NCBI GenBank assembly: GCA_032718475.1
Contig: JAUCBJ010004127.1
Coordinates: 26,128 to 90,127, forward strand
DNA from: Nemertoderma westbladi
Taxonomy: Eukaryota; Xenacoelomorpha; Nemertodermatida; Nemertodermatidae
Length of the DNA: 64,000 nt
Direction: 5' to 3'
Shown here: piece after piece, positions 1 to 9,732 of the stretch
Numbering within the stretch: the first letter of the stretch is position 1
How the letters are laid out: every line of letters starts with the position of its first letter
Notes under the pieces: model-generated
The model's database searches: none
What the model was told of the DNA's origin: nothing
Seen by the model: only the letters and a program-made list of their open reading frames with translations
Made by a program: the position numbers and the translations under genes

Positions 1-328
1 CCGCATCTGCCATCTTTGCTCCGCGCTCGGGTGTCAGCTCTACAGTATCCGCACTACTGGAGCTGTCGGGCCGCTGAGAAATAAGTTCTCGGCTCGAGTG
101 TTGCTGCTGTTCCGCTGCTTCTTGGTCCCGCTTGACCTGAGCTCGAGTGCCTATGATAGACCTACGGTGTTGGACTAGCCTAGGGTCTGATATTACTACT
201 GGAGGGATGATCTTTCTTACAGTAGGAGGTGAGTTGAACTTCGGTCTCACACGTTCCACACTCCTGTCTGGGTCACAGATGGTTGTATCTAGGAGACTGT
301 CTGACAGGTTTTGCTTTGTGTCAGACAT
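1..328 (-). CDS. X1 gag N-terminus (partial, runs off the window)
   Basis: An ATG whose complement lies at 326-328 opens a frame that stays open for 109 codons to the window edge. The protein start (MSDTKQ...) matches the gag starts of X2 (19355) and X3 (43252). It keeps the segment around VKRDQEAA and a Ser-rich stretch, but differs after residue 14, where X2 and X3 carry a longer LESARMSV segment that X1 replaces with a shorter sequence. The function of this N-terminal region is not recognised; it lies upstream of the coiled coil and DUF1759-type domain in the complete copies. No stop is visible, so this piece looks less damaged than the equivalent in X3. Confidence 0.8.
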   Translation of the reverse strand, partial: MSDTKQNLSDSLLDTTICDPDRSVERVRPKFNSPPTVRKIIPPVVISDPRLVQHRRSIIGTRAQVKRDQEAAEQQQHSSRELISQRPDSSSSADTVELTPERGAKMADA

Positions 329-1670
329 GTTTGTTTGTACAGTTGAATGCCTACTGCTATATTACAGTTAAAGCAAGTCTAGTAATTCAGTATCAACTGT
401 TAGCCTAGTAATTAATTACCGATACTGTTACTCAGTGTAACGTGATATATATATATAATATATTAGAATACCGGTATACACTTATAGTATATATATAAGT
501 ATTATTACAGACTAGGTTTGTCACAGAATACCGGTATATAATTTCAGCGCAAATATATATAAATATATAATAGGCCTATCGTGAATACCGGTATACAGCT
601 TACACTTATAGTATATATAAGTATAATTATGGACTAGAATTAATTACAGAATACCGGTTATAATTTCAGCCTAAATTTATAGAAATAAATATAATAAGCC
701 TATTGTAAATACCGGTATGTCAATTATTTTAGAATAATTGAATTTCTGAATTTTAGGGGTTACTTGGTTACTTTACTTTACTTTATTACCGTTATTTAAG
801 CAGTAGTCCAACTGATATTAAGACCTAATTGTTGTATGACAGGCCTACTATTTTATAAATCGGTTTGAGTTGATTTATAATATATATACCCCTATAATGG
901 GTTTTGTCAATATTTGAAATAAATGTTATTATTTCTGGGAAGGAGTCACTGCACAGAAGCTGTACGCTCTCAGTGAAGTGCTACTTGTTGGACACTAAAA
1001 CAAATAATTCTAATTTACCTAAGTTACTTAATACTACAAATTACGTACAATTCGGGGTGAGATTACAATCTCTAAATAAACACAAAAATTACACGTACGA
1101 ATTTTTAGGGTAATTTTACAAGAAGTCTACAAACCAGCCTAACAAAGGGTTAGAATATCTGGTTATTACAAACAGACAGGATACTACGGTATTTGAAAAT
1201 AACAAAGCAGTAGTAAATATACTGCGTTGTCCAGATAGGAAAAATACCACCGTCTGACGACTTATAGCCGTATCGCTATAAGTACTACGTTATGTATCAC
1301 GGAGTGTTCCTACCTAGAAGTTAATTACCGCGGTCTACCAGAACCAACGTGCCTATTAACCACTTTACAACACAAATATACTGCCTACACACTAATTACC
1401 TTCGGAAAGCACTGTACACTAAACCCTAAATTAGGTACAAGTACTTATACAACAAATAATCAGCAGTTAGAAATACTTGTACAGCTAAAAGAACCACGGT
1501 ATCTGCTGGAGTGACCGGGGCACAAAATCACCAGTCTTTACCTACGCCAAGCAGCCCTGATGTAGTACCGGGGTTAATTTAACTATAACGGTATGTATAA
1601 CAAGCACAATTACTGTAGGAATAAACTTGGGGATATGAATGTTGCGAATAATCGCATAAACTCTGAATAA

Positions 1671-2244
1671 TAAATATTACGCTACGCGTACAGACTACTC
1701 AAACAAAATACAGACCAAACGCTGGCAGACTACTATCAAGCCTAAACAAACTACAGTATATGCAGACTCCGAAATGGTTAGTTAGTATGCGTTCTAACCG
1801 AGTAGTACGACTTATTCTTTCAGGGGGATTTACCTCACAGCACTGGAAGCCCCTACGTTCCTAACTAGTACTTTATCGGACATACACTCTACACACACCG
1901 CAATCTCTTCAGACCTAACAACAGCCAGACAACAATCCAGCCTACAAATTATCTAAATAAGAAATATTACGCTACCCGTACAGACTACACAAACAAAATA
2001 CAGACCAAACGCTGGCAGACTACTATCAAGCCTAAATAAACCACAGTATATGCAGACTCCGAAATGGTTAGTTAGTATGCGTTCTAACCGAGTAGCACGA
2101 CTTATTCTTTCGAGGGGATTTACCTCACAGCACTGGAAGCCCCTACATTCCTAACTAGTACTTTATCGGACATACACTCTACACACACTGCAATCTCTTC
2201 AGACTTAACAACAGTCAGACAACAGTCCAGCTTACAAATTATCT
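1671..2244 (-). repeat. ~285-bp tandem duplication in the X1 leader
   Basis: Two units, 1671-1957 and 1961-2244, are nearly identical over their full length. Both start near AATATTACGCTAC and end near CTACAAATTATCT. X3 has the same two units (44587-45210) plus a further short duplication in the first; X2 has only one (about 17690-18005). Copy number therefore varies among family members. Confidence 0.8.
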
Positions 2245-2865
2245 GTACAATCTGGGCAGGCTTACAGTCCCTATCTCATTCTGAATATTATTTCTCAAAC
2301 TGGGTATCATTTCTCAAACCTTTTACTAATGATAGTCAAGGGAGAATTTCAGTAGGTAAGACTGGGGTAAGAGTTGAGAAATCAGAAAGATGCAGCCAGC
2401 TCAATCTAACTCAAACTGGAGTCTGGCGCCATGGTTTGAGTTAGGTTGACTTCCAACTGTGCCATACTCAGCATTACTCTTCCTGTACGGGATGGATAAT
2501 TACTCTGGTTGAGTGAGGCACCACCACATGGGGAAGGGGCCTCTGTCTGTTGCTTGGGCTCTTGAGTTAATGGGTTGAATTACATAAGCTGGGCAGGCCG
2601 GCTTGCGCGTGTGTCTCATAAAAGACATGTCAATCACGCAGTTCCTTTGTGGGCTCTACTAAATGTATGTTGTTAACTAAACTACACTGGCTCGGTCTGT
2701 TTGTAGAGAAGTTTTAATTCTGGGAATATTGTTGTGGGAAATTGGTGCTCTGTTGTCTGTCTGTTTGATGTCAATTGGTGCCTTACAAGACATATCAGTT
2801 TAAAAATCTAATGGTTAAATAAGAATTATTAGTGCATATGGGACCTCGGATTAAGCCTCATGCGA

Positions 2866-3365
2866 ATTTAGTTCCAATGGAAACGAATTTAGTTCCAATT
2901 TAGGCGAACTTAGTTCCAATAACTGGAGAAAAACGAAAACGAATTTAGTTCCAATGGATGCGAATTTAGTTCCAATGGATGTGAATTTAGCTCTAATTGA
3001 TGCGAACTTAGTTCCAATGCATGCGAATTTGGTTCCAATGGAAACGAATTTAGTTCCAATTTAGGCGAACTTCGTTCCAATAACTGGAGAAAAACGAAAA
3101 CGAATTTAGTTCCAATGGAAACGAATTTAGTTCCAATTTAGGCGAACTTAGTTCCAATAACTGGAGAAAAACGAAAACGAATTTAGTTCCAATGGATGCG
3201 AATTTAGTTCCAATGGATGTGAATTTAGCTCTAATGGATGCGAACTTAGTTCCAATGGATGTGAATTTAGTTCCAATGGATGCGAACTTAGTTCCAATGC
3301 ATGCGAATTTAGTTCCTCCAATGGATGCGAATTTAGTTCCAATGGAAGCGAATTTAGTTCCAAAG
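2866..3365 (+). repeat. 21-bp minisatellite, forward array
   Basis: The unit is GCGAATTTAGTTCCAATGGA plus one base, with GAACTTAG and GTGAATTTAGCTC variants. About every hundred bases it is interrupted by a higher-order spacer containing AACTGGAGAAAAACGAAAAC. Because 21 is a multiple of three, both strands show artificial open frames with heptapeptide repeats; these are not genes. Confidence 0.9.
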
Positions 3366-3844
3366 GGGCGAGCCACGTAGTTGGCGTAGAATCTGTTTAA
3401 TGACACTATTAAGAGGCTGGTTAAACAATAATTGTAAATAACTAACCCAAAACGCCCAACCTCCTGACGAAAACAATCTTATCCCAAACAACGCCCAAGC
3501 TCATAACCCAAACTACGCCCAACCTCCTAACCCAAACAACGCACATCCACCTAAACCGAAAGAACTAGTAAATATTGTATTTGTTGTGATAAATGGCACA
3601 ATGTGCATGACTTGAGTATATAATACTACAGACTCAGTCAGTCAGTATCAGTATACTCGTCATTAATATATAATTCAAAATGTGTAATTATACATTTAAT
3701 AATAATTCGTTTTTTAAAAATGACGGAACGGTTTTACAATTATTTACAATTATTGTTGACCCTGACCCACCCCAAATATTGACAATACGCAATAGGCTTC
3801 GCCTACTACACGTGGCTATCCCCACGATTGAAACTTTGAAACTA

Positions 3845-4125
3845 AGTTTGTACCCATTGGAACTAAATTCGCTTCCATTGGAACTAAATTCGCTTCCATT
3901 GGAACTAAATTCGCATGCATTGGAACTAAGTTCGCATGCATTGGAACTAAATTCGCATGTCGCATCCATTGGAACTAAGTTCGTTTTGATATTCTGGGAG
4001 TGATTGGAACTAAGTTCGCCTCGATTGGAACTAAGTTCGCTTTGTAAAATTTATTTTCGAACTAAATTCGTTTCAATTGGAACTAAGTTTGCCTTTGAAA
4101 CTGTGCGATTGGAACTAAGTTTGTG
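3845..4125 (-). repeat. 21-bp minisatellite, inverted array
   Basis: CATTGGAACTAAATTCGC units are the reverse complement of the 2866-3365 array, in the same DNA element. The array ends just before a run of 17 C at 4149-4165. The two arrays could fold into a large cruciform or hairpin with a loop of roughly 480 bp. Confidence 0.88.
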
Positions 4126-5160
4126 CTACCGGGACCTCGCAACACCCACCCCCCCCCCCCCCCCCTCCCATAAATATGGCCCTGTCTATAATTACAGAGG
4201 TTTCCTCTGGCCCCTTTGCCCGGTATACCCACCCCACACCCGGATGTATTGCGAATAATTGTGTTGACGATGTAATAGAGAATTAAACATTAGTAAAACA
4301 TTAGTAAAACATTAAAGTTAAACATTAGAAACATTAGCGAAATATACGCGACATTAAATTAAATTTATAAAATTGGTTGGTTATATTATATGGTTATATT
4401 TTAATGTAAAATAACGTTAATATGTTATGAGTCATACATACTTAATAAATGTAATAAAAAATTATTAAATCTTCAGTTTAATTAATTTAGCATATAATTT
4501 TTTTATTCTGAAATTTAAAAATAAATTGAGTCACTGAGTCTGCAACTTAATTCTCACGATCTACTGGAGTTAATTACACACAAACAAATCAAGTTTAGGG
4601 AATGTTATAACACAGCAGGAGACCATCAAACCCGTAGGCAGAGTATAACAGAAACCATGGGCCATTAAACACAGACAGCTTGTTGTATGACTGCTACACA
4701 GTGCACAGTGGGTGGATATGCGAGTTTGAGTTGGGTTTGAGTAAACCAGACAGGTTTGAGTTAGTAAGAGTGATGTAAGAGAAAAGGTACCCAGTTTGAG
4801 AAAGGGTATCTAGAATGAGATAGGGACTGTACACGTCTTCTGCTCAACATTAACCTACAAATAAATAAAACTGACAGAAATAAGTAAAATCCCAATAAAA
4901 AACCAGGGCTGCAGTCCCTGATTAAATATTAAGGCCTACCGGTATATAATTATCAAAAATCGAATAATACTGCTTTACCTGTACTGCTGTAAGTACCGGT
5001 TCGGCTGGTTAGGTTGTTAGGCCTACTGGGTACCGGTTGACCGGTACTTCAGCTTTATTGCCTACTGCAATACAGAAGCAATAACTGTTATTGTTCTTAC
5101 CAGAACAATAGACAACTATATTTATTGCCTACACTGCAATCTGAAATCAATAACTGTTAT

Positions 5161-6348
5161 TGTTCACGCTTTCAGACCTTTAGCAGTTTAACCTGCCAAA
5201 TTTAGATGTCTTCTAGATTATAAATCGACTTTAGCCTATGACGAGTATTTGATACACTACATTAGCCGAAGCCAGTCTATGCGCGACCATTCACCCGCTG
5301 GATATACCCGGGAGACTGGATGCGGAAGCTTTGACCTTATTGCGGTGTAGGCCCACTGTATTATTCGACTGATTGTTAATATATAATTTCTGACAAATAT
5401 TATTCACTTTCGGGAAATATCAACAGTTCCTTTAGGACGTGGCGCTCTAAATATGTAAACAGAGTTATGACTTACACTAGACACAACGGGATGGCTATTG
5501 ATTCACGTATAAAGCGCATTCTTTAGGAGATGCTTTGTTATCAGTCACAATCATGCACACTACCGCACAATGCTGCACACCGATCTGCCGACCTTCACTA
5601 ATTTTAGTCACATATAAAGAGAACAGCAACCGACACATGTAGTGCCTATGAAATAGCAATAGATTCACTCCAAAACCAATATAATGTAAGTCGCAATTGC
5701 TATATGTAACCTGTCTCTTACCTTCAGTATATCAAGAAGATTGGGGGTTTTATGATTATTTATCAATATCTATCCAAATATAATAATATTCCATCAACTG
5801 ATATAATTAATAACCGACAGTAAATAGCAGTAAAAATGCGGTGTTTGTAGGTGACAATATGATTTGTGTTGAGTTGGTATGGTTTGATTTGTGGTTTGAT
5901 AACAGTTATACGTTTCTATGACCAAAGCCTACTAATGTTTGGCTAAAGCATGAAACACAGAAATTCCAAAGCCGGTCTTCTGGCTGTGGACAAAATACAC
6001 ATACTGACTCAATTGCATGATTTTCTGTATACAATCTCCAACACAGAGTCAAAAAACGCTCTGATTGGTCGACCGAACAAAGAACGAACAAAGAACAAAG
6101 AAAAAGCTACATGTGTACATATCAGCTGTCAGATGTCGTCATGGTAACTACACTGTATCAAGAGGATTTTGGCTTATTGCGACATAAGATCGCTAGTTAT
6201 GTCCGCTAAAGTACACATACAGAAGAAATGGCTTTTTATGTCCACTAAAACACCGGTACAGTAAGGAAACGGCTTTTTATGTCCGTTAAAACACCTATAG
6301 AGTACTTTGCGGGGAAAATAACTAGCTAGATCCACAAAAGCCTTTACA
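5161..6348 (-). repeat. LTR A (5' LTR of X1)
   Basis: On the minus strand it starts TGTAAAGGCTTTTG at 6348 and ends GAACA at 5161, giving TGT...ACA ends as in other BEL/Pao LTRs. It is 1188 bp and aligns along its full length with LTRs at 30763-31955, 36319-37457 and 45552-46719. Near its 5' end are three copies of a motif like TTTTAGCGGACATAAAAAGC about 50 bp apart, possibly regulatory in U3. Confidence 0.85.
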
Positions 6349-6394
6349 GTGTCGCATGACCTGTTCTCGTCCAAGGGGTTCGATGTTCTTGTTC

Positions 6395-6829
6395 CTATTG
6401 GAGTATATTGTTGATATTGTGATGGGGGAATGTCACCCTGTCCCCCCCCACAGGTATGTTTGATACTGGGGTTGATGTTAATATATTGGGGCCCATGCAC
6501 CTATCCGCAATAATTCTCCCTTCCCCTGGATATATGTTATGCCCTTGCATGCTGTAGTCATACTGCTGTGCTGGTACCGGTATAGGCCTATCCACTTCTG
6601 GCCTACCTACCGGTATGTACTCCGCGACTTCCGGGTTTAATCCCGTCGTCCATGCCACCCTATTGCCTACATTATCTCTCCCAGCATGGCCTATGGTATG
6701 TGCAGTAAGGCCTACAGTATGTCCTGCAGTCTGTATGTGTCGCTCGGGATCGAAGTTTAATCTTCTCGAATAATCCTCCTCGTGGTTACCGTATTCTCGA
6801 TCGGTAGGTAGATCCCGTCGGGAAGTTTC
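6395..6829 (-). pseudogene. C-terminal remnant of family Z gag frame
   Basis: After the stop of the 689-codon frame at 6843, a different frame on the same strand is open from about 6829 down to 6395. It encodes a Pro/Gln/Asn-containing segment (around VAEYIPVGRPEV) similar in style to the linker regions of the upstream frame. It looks like the continuation of the same polyprotein after a frameshift. It is cut by the insertion of X1 at 6348. Function unknown. Confidence 0.5.
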
Positions 6830-6842
6830 TCTTCAACCCCCT

Positions 6843-8912
6843 CTACTGTTCTCGTCCTTCACTTCTACACCCCTCTCTAGTCGACACACTAACCCTAATG
6901 CGACTGGGTCTATTCACCCCCGCCTCTCCCTCTACTACTGTGTGGCCTACCAGGCCCCCCTCGGGTTGACTCAAGCCCGCCACTTCCTGCCTACTAACTA
7001 CGCGGCCTACCAGGCCCCCTTCGGGTTGGCTCAACCCCGCCACTTCCTGCCTACTGACTACGTGGCCTACCAGGCCCTCACTTGCCGGGCTACGCACGTC
7101 CGCCTCGTTCATATTAATAGCACCATTCCCAATATTATCTGTTAAATCAATTAAATCTTCTAAATCATTTAAATTATTTGAATTAATAGAATTTGAAACA
7201 GGATTATTATTTAAATTATTTTGTGTATTTAAATTTAAATTATTTGAATTATTTTGCGTAATTATATTATTTGAATTATTTTGCGTAATTATATTATTTG
7301 AATTATTTTGTATATTCGGGTTTAGACTATTATTTAAATTATTCGGACTACTTTGTACATTTATATTAGAATCGTTCGGATTTAAATTACTACTGTCGGG
7401 CAAAATATTATTTCCTGCAATGAAAGTTTGGTTAGAATTATCCACTACGGTACTATTAATATTAACGTCATCTACTGTATTATTATTATTACCCCCCCCC
7501 CCCCCGGCCCCGCCCGTACGGTCACACCAGTCTTGGGTCTGTCGTCTGGTCCCTGTAAGTGGGGTATTAATAAATGTTTCCCTAACTCCTGGCTCCTCGT
7601 AAATACTACTCGAGCCAGCCTCGCTCTCTGACAGCCCCATCTGCGCCAGTTCTAGTCGGCGCTTCTGTTTGGCTTGATATTGAATAAGCCCCTTTAGGCA
7701 GGCATGCAAACCATCCTGCACACGTTTTCCCTCTATCTCCCTCTCTATTATGTCCTCGCGTAAACTCTGATCGGCTAACTCCGCCTCTCTCACAACTCTC
7801 TCCAGTCGTCTCGCCTCGCGCTCTTTTCGCTCACTCTGCTCTCTCGCCTCACGCTCTTTACATTCTTTCTCCTCTCTCGCCTCACGCTCTTTACGTTCAC
7901 CTTTACGCTCGCTCGCCTCTGCCGCCTCTCGCTCTTCTTGCTCCTTCCTTTCCATCCTCCCTATTTCCTCACACTCCTTAAAGCTTCTCGCGACCTTCTC
8001 GGCCCTCTCTCTATTCTCTCTAGCCAGTTCTTTCTCCTTCTCTAGTAACGCACACCCCTCCTCTAACTGTCTCTCTAATTCTCTCTGGTCTAGCGCCGCC
8101 AGATCGAGTTGGCACACTAGATTTATTTCTAACACCCGTCTTTCTTTTGCGGAGGATGTAGCAGACTTATCGGTCGTGACGGACTCCCGTCGCCTTCCCG
8201 TCCTACTAACTTTCCCCCGCCTTCCGGAATTTCCTCCGACTGACGAGACCGAATCCTCGGGGTTATCCTCGGATTCGCCCTCCTGCGGTCTCCTCCAACC
8301 CACTAATTTTATTCCCCGGGCATCGACTAAGTATGGCCCTATGTACACTACACCAGGCTCCATACCCCTGCATTCCCACAGTTCAAACAGTTCGGTGGCA
8401 ACCCCTCTCGCTCTCTCATCGGCTAGTTCTCCCTGCCCAAAGCGCATTAAGTAATCAAAATGTTTGTTCGACTCACCTAGCCACTTCTCTAACTTCACCT
8501 GGTCTATCTTGGCCCCTCCTTTGGCTTCTCTTAGTTGCTTTCGGGTCGCGGTGTAGGCTAGTCGGAGCCGGTCGCTAACCCCGACGTCCTCGTCGCCGAC
8601 GTCTCCTCTATCCCTCCGTGTCCAGCGTCGTACCGGCGGCCCCACCGTCGCCGTTCCGGTGGGCAGTCCGTCGCCCTCGGCCTGTGGCTGGCCGGCGACA
8701 TCGGCACGTCGACCGCCGCTGTGTGTCGACTCGTCTCTCTCCTCTCTCGACTCGTCCGCTCGTTGTAGACGGCCCCCCTCGGTTTGGATCGCCGGATCGC
8801 ATATGGTCGACGAATCCGGCGTCGTGGGTCGGTACCGTCGCGTCGCGGCCTCGCGGATCGTTAGGTCGCCATCCGGGGTCCGCGGCGGTGTCGTCTTTCC
8901 TTCTCGACTCAT
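6843..8912 (-). CDS. Family Z: gag-like polyprotein, 689 aa
   Basis: An intact 689-codon frame on the minus strand starts at ATG 8912. In order: an Arg/Pro-rich N-terminus; a region at about residues 110-210 with WLGESNKHFDYL and two Trp-containing motifs; a Ser/Arg linker; a long Glu/Lys/Arg coiled coil at about 265-420; a Gly run encoded by a 14-base C homopolymer (7492-7505); an Asn-rich low-complexity segment at about 480-600; and three copies of GLVGHVVSRQEVAGLSQPEG-like repeats at the C-terminus. There is no transmembrane segment or catalytic motif. The order (unknown N-domain, then coiled coil) parallels the X gag, so I infer a retrotransposon structural protein of another family, but no zinc knuckle or DUF1759 motif is present. 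A host coiled-coil protein cannot be excluded. Confidence 0.5.
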   Translation of the reverse strand: MSREGKTTPPRTPDGDLTIREAATRRYRPTTPDSSTICDPAIQTEGGRLQRADESREERDESTHSGGRRADVAGQPQAEGDGLPTGTATVGPPVRRWTRRDRGDVGDEDVGVSDRLRLAYTATRKQLREAKGGAKIDQVKLEKWLGESNKHFDYLMRFGQGELADERARGVATELFELWECRGMEPGVVYIGPYLVDARGIKLVGWRRPQEGESEDNPEDSVSSVGGNSGRRGKVSRTGRRRESVTTDKSATSSAKERRVLEINLVCQLDLAALDQRELERQLEEGCALLEKEKELARENRERAEKVARSFKECEEIGRMERKEQEEREAAEASERKGERKEREAREEKECKEREAREQSERKEREARRLERVVREAELADQSLREDIIEREIEGKRVQDGLHACLKGLIQYQAKQKRRLELAQMGLSESEAGSSSIYEEPGVRETFINTPLTGTRRQTQDWCDRTGGAGGGGGNNNNTVDDVNINSTVVDNSNQTFIAGNNILPDSSNLNPNDSNINVQSSPNNLNNSLNPNIQNNSNNIITQNNSNNIITQNNSNNLNLNTQNNLNNNPVSNSINSNNLNDLEDLIDLTDNIGNGAINMNEADVRSPASEGLVGHVVSRQEVAGLSQPEGGLVGRVVSRQEVAGLSQPEGGLVGHTVVEGEAGVNRPSRIRVSVSTREGCRSEGREQ

Positions 8913-9381
8913 GGTTGGCAGTCAGTTTCGGGTCGTTGGTCTTTTAATACTTCTCGGGCAGCTACTAGTATCTTATCACTGTGATGGGATCCGAGAATCC
9001 CGATTTATCCGGTGTCTTATCTACGCGTCCCCGCCTTGCGTGTGTGAAAAGAGTTCTGGGGTTGTTGACTGATCGGTATGTATAAACATATAGCGTATAA
9101 TATAGTTGAATGAAGTATAGCACAGTTGATTGATTTAACAGTTGATTAAATGTACTGGTAAATAACTGAATGATGGTGGTGGCAGTAGATGGAGACAGTG
9201 ATAAGAGTTCCGGTACTGCCCTAACTAACTGACTTACTAAAGTGAATGAAATGACACAATAACTGGTAATATATTGCACTAGTTGGCCGTATTACATTAC
9301 TCAGTGGATGCCTTCCCCCCATTGGCTAATAACTCACTTCTCGCCCTCCCATCTCTCTGGGAGTGTTTCCCCCTGCTACTG
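8913..9381 (-). other. Noncoding stretch upstream of Z
   Basis: No gene seen. If Z is a retroelement this would be its leader or LTR, but I find no duplicated LTR in the window and no clear primer-binding site. The 104-codon minus frame here (8965-9279) is hydrophobic, lacks recognisable motifs and is probably chance. Confidence 0.4.
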
Positions 9382-9732
9382 TCACTCTCTCCCTCCTGGA
9401 GGTGTAACCTCTGACCCCCGCTGTGTGTGTGTCCCTTTGGGGTTTGTCGCCCCGTTTATTGGGGTGATACGAGGTTGATTGGCAATCAACCTCGTACTCC
9501 CAATATTGCTTAAAGCTCTTGCTTGGCCAACTTTGTGTGGGGTGGTTAGCGGAATTGAATACGCTAACAGAAGGGAAATGGTGCCCGTGTGAGGGTGTCT
9601 ACAGCCCCCTCCTGTCTGGAATTGTAAGCACGAAACGCATGGCTGTTGTGCTTTAATGCAGCCACATTTGCCGGAGACACAGCATCCACAACAGCATGGT
9701 AATACCGCACTGACAGCACCGCTCAGCAGCAC
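9382..9732 (-). CDS. Cys-rich small frame with a CXC-like motif
   Basis: A 116-codon minus-strand frame has dense cysteines near its start (CCCGCCVSGKCGCIKAQQ, then PCVSC and a GGGCRH segment). The spacing GKCGCxKAxxPCxxC resembles CXC-type zinc-binding motifs found in Tesmin/TSO1-like proteins and in tails of some invertebrate transposon proteins. The rest is low in information. It could be an exon or the end of an unrecognised element. Assignment is tentative. Confidence 0.3.
   Translation of the reverse strand: MLLSGAVSAVLPCCCGCCVSGKCGCIKAQQPCVSCLQFQTGGGCRHPHTGTISLLLAYSIPLTTPHKVGQARALSNIGSTRLIANQPRITPINGATNPKGTHTQRGSEVTPPGGRE

Larger units (their letters stand above)
2265..4829. mobile_element. 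Non-autonomous Tc1/mariner-like element, TA target duplication
   Basis: The left end reads CAGTCCCTATCTCATTCT and the right end is its reverse complement. Subterminal TTTCTCAAACTGGGTA continues the imperfect inverted repeat to about 42 bp. The flanking TA (2263-2264 and 4830-4831) is a target duplication: X3 has the uninterrupted target at about 45222 (GGCTTACACGTCTTCTG). No transposase frame is visible. The interior holds two arrays of one 21-bp minisatellite in opposite orientation. TA duplication and CAGT termini fit Tc1/mariner; superfamily assignment is inference from the ends only. Confidence 0.85.
329..5160 (-). other. X1 5' leader between LTR and gag (with nested insertion)
   Basis: Without the 2565-bp insertion at 2265-4829 the leader is about 2.27 kb, unusually long for an LTR retrotransposon. 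It matches 43253-45551 (X3) and, inverted, 17503-19354 (X2). The gag-proximal 400 bp is AT-rich and carries repeated ATACCGGTAT palindromes and a TATAGTATATATAAGT near-palindrome. Just inside the LTR is a short motif, AATAACAGTTATTG, present twice. No TGG primer-binding site is obvious next to the LTR. No convincing protein frame is seen. Confidence 0.7.
1..6348 (-). mobile_element. X1: BEL/Pao-like LTR retrotransposon, 5' part
   Basis: On the minus strand this reads LTR (6348-5161), a long leader, then the first 109 codons of gag, cut by the window start. The same order and sequence recur in X3 (46719 down to about 42900), which fixes the boundaries. The leader carries a TA-flanked DNA element at 2265-4829 that X3 lacks. 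The outer LTR edge at 6348 abuts the tail of another retroelement coding region (family Z), so X1 appears to have inserted there. The other end lies outside the window, so no target duplication can be tested. Confidence 0.85.

Noticed and set aside
904-1113. 69-codon plus-strand frame present also at 43825-44034
   Set aside because: Conserved only because the DNA belongs to the same retroelement leader; it is antisense to the element, starts with a non-ATG codon, and has no counterpart kept open in X2.
3050-3406. 118-codon frame with repeated TKFASIG peptides
   Set aside because: It is the 21-bp minisatellite read on the minus strand; both strands are open because the unit is a multiple of three.
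5130-5160. Primer-binding site directly after LTR A
   Set aside because: The sequence after the LTR (ATAACAGTTATTG) lacks the TGG expected for a tRNA 3' end; it is a short repeated palindrome instead.
9079-9280. LTR for family Z
   Set aside because: No second copy in the window and no TGT...ACA boundaries next to a primer-binding site.
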